The translations under genes and the position numbers were made by a program. From NCBI GenBank assembly GCA_025963345.1, contig JAOPUS010000248.1, forward strand, positions 1-7,890: DNA of 7,890 nucleotides, read 5' to 3'. The notes beneath the pieces were generated by a model, which made no database searches, was not told the origin of the DNA, and was given only the letters and a program-made list of their open reading frames with translations. How positions within the stretch are numbered: position 1 is the stretch's first letter; each line of letters opens with the position of its first letter. Origin of the DNA: Blastococcus sp. GTDB lineage: Bacteria; Actinomycetota; Actinomycetes; Mycobacteriales; Geodermatophilaceae. This document shows positions 5,710 to 7,890 of this stretch, piece by piece.

Positions 5710-6636
5710 TCACCGCACGCTCGACAGCGCACGCCGGACCCGTGCGGCCAGGCGATCCGGGCGCCGCAGGTCCGACCAGACCCAGCGGACCACGCCCCAG
5801 TTCTCGTCCCGGATGGCATCCTCACGGCGCTTCTCGGCGAACACGGCGTCGCCTGCGTCCTGGCCCGGTCGGAGCAGGCGGCCGTACTTGATCCGCCCGT
5901 CGAACTCGCCCACCAGCCGCGCGGTCTCCCAGGCGAAGTCCGAGCGCCCCACGAAGGTGCCGTCCGGTGACCGGATCTCGAACTGCAACGCCGAGGGCGG
6001 AAGCTTCCAGCGGTGCAGGATCACGCGGCTGCGTGACTCGCCGACGCTCTCGCTCCTTCCGTCAGCATCGGCGACCGCTCGAGCCGCGCTCCGGCTGCCG
6101 GGTGTGCCGGCGATGTCGAACAGCCGGCCGCGCAGAACCTCGTGCGACAGGATGTCGAGGCGCAGCGCGGCATCGAGCGCTACGACGGCCGCCTCGTGCG
6201 GCAGTGACCGGGCCAGGTCCAGCGCGGTCCTGATCGGGCCGGTCACCTGCAGCCCGTCGACCTCCACCACCTCGTCGTCCCTGAGTCGCGCGACGTGGCA
6301 GCAGAGGACGGCGCTGGCGTCGTTCCAGGCGCGAGGCCGGCGCGTGACATGCACCCGATCGAGCGGGACGTCCCACAGCGGCAACCCGTGCAGGACCGCG
6401 GCCGACTGATGGCTCACGACGGCCGGTCGGCGTAGCCCGGCGATCGTCGCGCGGACCAACAGGCGATGCCGGGCGGCGCCATCCACAGGGAGGACCGAGT
6501 CGACGTACGCGCCCCTGCGCAGCCGGTTCAGCTGTCCTGCTCGGACGAGGCGGCCCAGCTCGTCGTCGGACCAGCCGGTCGCGACGGCCTCGCGGCGCAG
6601 GAGGAGTTCGTCCAAGGGCTCGGCGGCATCGGTCAT
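5710..6636 (-). CDS. AbiEi-type winged-helix domain fused to a PD-(D/E)XK (DUF559/Vsr-like) nuclease fold
   Basis: A 308-residue protein. The N-terminal 50 residues (LLLRREAVATGWSDDELGRL, then VRAGQLNRLRRGAYVDS) form the AbiEi_4-type winged helix with its LRRGAY signature. The middle (70-180) carries PAVVSHQSAAVLHGLPLWDVP and TGPIRTALDLAR, usual in this large actinobacterial family. The C-terminal part (195-308) looks like a DUF559/Vsr restriction-endonuclease fold: Glu200 in VGESRSR, Asp233 in GRSDFAW, Glu244 in LVGEFDGRIKYG with Lys250, giving an intact D-ExD-K-like set. ATG 6636 is chosen because MTDAAEPLDELL begins just before the winged helix; the frame is open 20 codons further to 6696. 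No Shine-Dalgarno is seen. No AbiEii-like toxin gene adjoins, so it is a solitary member. Function is not established; DNA nicking, repair or phage defence are possibilities suggested only by the fold. Confidence 0.8.
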   Translation of the reverse strand: MTDAAEPLDELLLRREAVATGWSDDELGRLVRAGQLNRLRRGAYVDSVLPVDGAARHRLLVRATIAGLRRPAVVSHQSAAVLHGLPLWDVPLDRVHVTRRPRAWNDASAVLCCHVARLRDDEVVEVDGLQVTGPIRTALDLARSLPHEAAVVALDAALRLDILSHEVLRGRLFDIAGTPGSRSAARAVADADGRSESVGESRSRVILHRWKLPPSALQFEIRSPDGTFVGRSDFAWETARLVGEFDGRIKYGRLLRPGQDAGDAVFAEKRREDAIRDENWGVVRWVWSDLRRPDRLAARVRRALSSVR

Positions 6637-6687
6637 GCGAGCGACGGTGCAGCGGTCCGAGGGGTCCGGGGGAGCGCGGGAAAGATC

Positions 6688-6715
6688 CGTGGACAACGCC
6701 GCAGACTGTGGACGA
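6688..6715. other. Two DnaA-box-like 9-mers upstream of the AbiEi-like gene
   Basis: On the minus strand, TTGTCCACG (6696-6688) and TCGTCCACA (6715-6707) each match the high-GC actinobacterial DnaA box TTGTCCACA at 8 of 9 positions. They are in the same orientation with 10 nt between them, about 50-80 nt before ATG 6636. Two sites are too few for an origin. They may be DnaA-titration or regulatory sites, or part of a control region that travels with this gene. Confidence 0.35.
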
Positions 6716-6723
6716 GTGCCTTC

Positions 6724-6781
6724 CGGGTGTTGCTCGCGGCATCGCCGTACTGCAGACCTCCAGGAGCGCGAGAAGCGCCCT
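6724..6781. repeat. Palindromic repeat, copy B
   Basis: Diverged copy of the element at 5643-5700: same 58-nt length, same order, conserved GGGTGTTG, TCGCG, CTGCAGA and GGAGCGCGA blocks. Its arms (6725-6738 and the matching 3' side) still pair over 14 positions with two G-T wobbles and one mismatch, so the fold is preserved although the sequence drifted. It lies 29 nt past the stop of the small membrane protein gene and could also end that transcript. Confidence 0.6.
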
Positions 6782-6810
6782 GAGAGCAGCGGCGAATCGG
6801 CGGCGTCAGG

Positions 6811-7077
6811 TCAATCGAGCGGGGAGTGCTCCGCGTCCGTCCGGGATGCCGACGGCGCCGTGACCCCGGGACGTCCGGCCGGCTTGGCCGACCGGGCGGG
6901 GGTACGCGGCGTCATCGCGTACCGCAACAGCGCGACCGCGCCCCAGCCTGCCCCGAGGCACCAGGGCAGGCGGGTCATCATCTCCTCCGTCGAGAGATCT
7001 CCCCGTATCCCGAGCGCGAGCACGGGCAGGGCCAGCACGAACCCGACGAGGAGCACGTCCCAGCGGAACGGGCTCAT
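6811..7077 (-). CDS. Small two-helix membrane protein coupled to the FlhF-like gene
   Basis: An 88-residue protein with hydrophobic segments at about 8-24 (LLVGFVLALPVLALGI) and 38-55 (PWCLGAGWGAVALLRYAM), separated by an acidic loop (RGDLSTEEMM), followed by a 30-residue hydrophilic tail. Its ATG (7077-7075) overlaps the TGA of the upstream gene (7076-7074) as ATGA, and a weak GGAGA (7092-7088) lies 10 nt upstream. The overlap says the two are translated together, so the protein may work with the FlhF-like partner at the membrane. I recognise no family. A competing 98-codon frame at 6806-7102 in another phase is Arg-rich without clear structure and is taken as a shadow. Confidence 0.7.
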   Translation of the reverse strand: MSPFRWDVLLVGFVLALPVLALGIRGDLSTEEMMTRLPWCLGAGWGAVALLRYAMTPRTPARSAKPAGRPGVTAPSASRTDAEHSPLD

Positions 7078-7890
7078 GCCTGCGGGTTCTCCAGCCGCTC
7101 ACAGAGGAGCGATGCCCAGCGGTGCGGCGTCGCGCGCGCGCCGTCGAGGAGCGCCACGGGGGCGTCCACCCGGCGGAGCACGGCGGCCGGGTCCGCGCTG
7201 AGGTCGGTGTCCTGAACGATGAGTGCGTCGACCTGCGGCAGCCCGTCGATCCACGGCTCGAGGTCCTCGGGCTTGCGGGTGGCCTCGACGACCGCCCAGA
7301 CCGCGACCGGCGTCCAGATGGCCATCATCTGCGCCGTCCAGTAGGCGTCGGTGCGCATCGGGGCCTCGACGGCCACGATGGTCACCGTGCCGGCGATGGC
7401 AGCGTCCTCGCGGCGGTTGATCGCGGCGCCGACGGTGGTCACGCGACTGCTCTCGGGGGCGAGACCGGCGAGGTCCCCGCGGGTGGCCCACTGCACGCGG
7501 TCGGGATCCAGCCGCAGCGAGGCGGCCAGGCTCTGGGCGGCGCGCAGGGTCTCGATGCCGGGGCCCACCACGAACAGGACTTCACCCGCACCGTTGGGCA
7601 GCTCCGGTGCCGTCCGGAGACGCAGGGCGAGCGCGCGGGTCAGCGCGGCGTAGGTGCCGCGCTCGGCGACGTCGTCGGCGAAGGTCGCGCCGAGCAGGTC
7701 GCGGGGCAGGCCGAGCCCCACGAGCCGGTCCGCGACCTCTCCCGAAGCGATCGCCGCGGGGGTGACCGGAGAAGCGACCGACTCGGCGACGGCTTCCGTG
7801 CGCAACGGCGCGGGCTCGAACAGGTGCTCGGGCATCTCGGGGATCTCCGGGCTCGCCATGAGCGGTGCCACGGGCAGCCGGGTCACGGTG
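7074..7890 (-). CDS. FlhF/SRP-GTPase-like protein without a P-loop, C-terminal part
   Basis: The frame is open to the window edge, so the N-terminus is missing; 271 residues are visible and the GTG at 7886 is probably internal. After a Pro/Glu-rich linker, a helical stretch (ADRLVGLGLPRDLLGATF, then ALTRALALRL) resembles the N domain before an SRP-family G domain. EVLFVVGPGIETLRAAQSLA then sits where FlhF has a VGPTGVGKTTT P-loop with its helix, but the Lys-Thr needed for GTP are gone. Further on, VEAPMRTDAYW corresponds to the DTPGR region, VVEATRKPEDLE to the ATTK-type segment, and PVALLDGARATPHRWA to the final strand and helix. These correspondences are by eye, so homology is an inference. 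It is likely a degenerate, non-hydrolysing relative. What it binds is unknown; the 88-aa membrane protein is translationally coupled to it. Confidence 0.6.
   Translation of the reverse strand, partial: TVTRLPVAPLMASPEIPEMPEHLFEPAPLRTEAVAESVASPVTPAAIASGEVADRLVGLGLPRDLLGATFADDVAERGTYAALTRALALRLRTAPELPNGAGEVLFVVGPGIETLRAAQSLAASLRLDPDRVQWATRGDLAGLAPESSRVTTVGAAINRREDAAIAGTVTIVAVEAPMRTDAYWTAQMMAIWTPVAVWAVVEATRKPEDLEPWIDGLPQVDALIVQDTDLSADPAAVLRRVDAPVALLDGARATPHRWASLLCERLENPQA

Noticed and set aside
5107..5970. 287-codon plus-strand frame overlapping PhoH2 and the opposing gene
   Set aside because: Arg/Pro/Gly-rich composition of an out-of-phase read, and it runs through the long hairpin and into the antisense of a supported gene.
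5643..6781. CRISPR array or insertion sequence
   Set aside because: Only two diverged palindromes more than 1 kb apart with no spacer pattern, and the enclosed gene has no transposase features.
6806..7102. 98-codon minus-strand frame overlapping the small membrane protein gene
   Set aside because: Arg-rich with no coherent hydrophobic pattern. The alternative frame 6811-7077 has two clear helices and an ATGA overlap with its upstream neighbour.

Overview
The window is very GC-rich, and its genes have strongly G/C-ending codons, GTG starts and weak or absent Shine-Dalgarno sites. This is typical of a high-GC actinobacterium. The gene set (cis-prenyltransferase, DUF885 protein, PadR/DrrAB-type exporter, PIN-PhoH protein, AbiEi-like protein) and the protein style recall Geodermatophilaceae and relatives. 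That placement is an inference from memory, not a computed one.

Left part (1-4068, all + strand). The window opens with the last 37 codons of an isoprenyl transferase (uppS family). A DUF885 metal-hydrolase-like gene starts 12 nt later, and an 83-aa two-helix membrane protein starts 3 nt after that, so these three look co-transcribed. A PadR-family regulator follows, probably read from ATG 1667. Its 3' end carries the promoter of a two-gene ABC-2 exporter operon (ATPase 2321-3310, permease 3310-4068, 1-nt overlap). GTCAA/TTGAC half-sites sit between the -35 and -10 of that promoter, the expected position for a PadR repressor site. The exporter resembles DrrA/DrrB-type drug efflux pumps.

Middle (4069-5629, + strand). 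A 265-nt gap precedes a PIN-PhoH fusion (PhoH2 type, RNase plus RNA-helicase-like ATPase). The gap is not empty. It holds a candidate -10 box, three hairpins, and a 48-codon ORF whose TGA overlaps the PhoH2 GTG start as GTGA. That layout recalls the phoAT-phoH2 toxin-antitoxin-like pairs described in mycobacteria.

Right part (5630-7890, - strand genes). A long hairpin fills the 80 nt between the convergent PhoH2 gene and a solitary AbiEi-type winged-helix/PD-(D/E)XK nuclease-fold gene. A diverged copy of the same 58-nt palindromic element (about 69% identical without gaps, with a conserved CTGCAG loop core) lies on the other side of that gene, next to two DnaA-box-like 9-mers. Then come a small two-helix membrane protein and, overlapping it by ATGA, the C-terminal part of an FlhF/SRP-GTPase-like protein that has lost its P-loop and runs off the window.

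The strongest points for a second look are the palindromic repeat pair bracketing the nuclease-fold gene, the overlapping small ORF with structured leader before PhoH2, and the FlhF-like pseudo-GTPase coupled to a tiny membrane protein.
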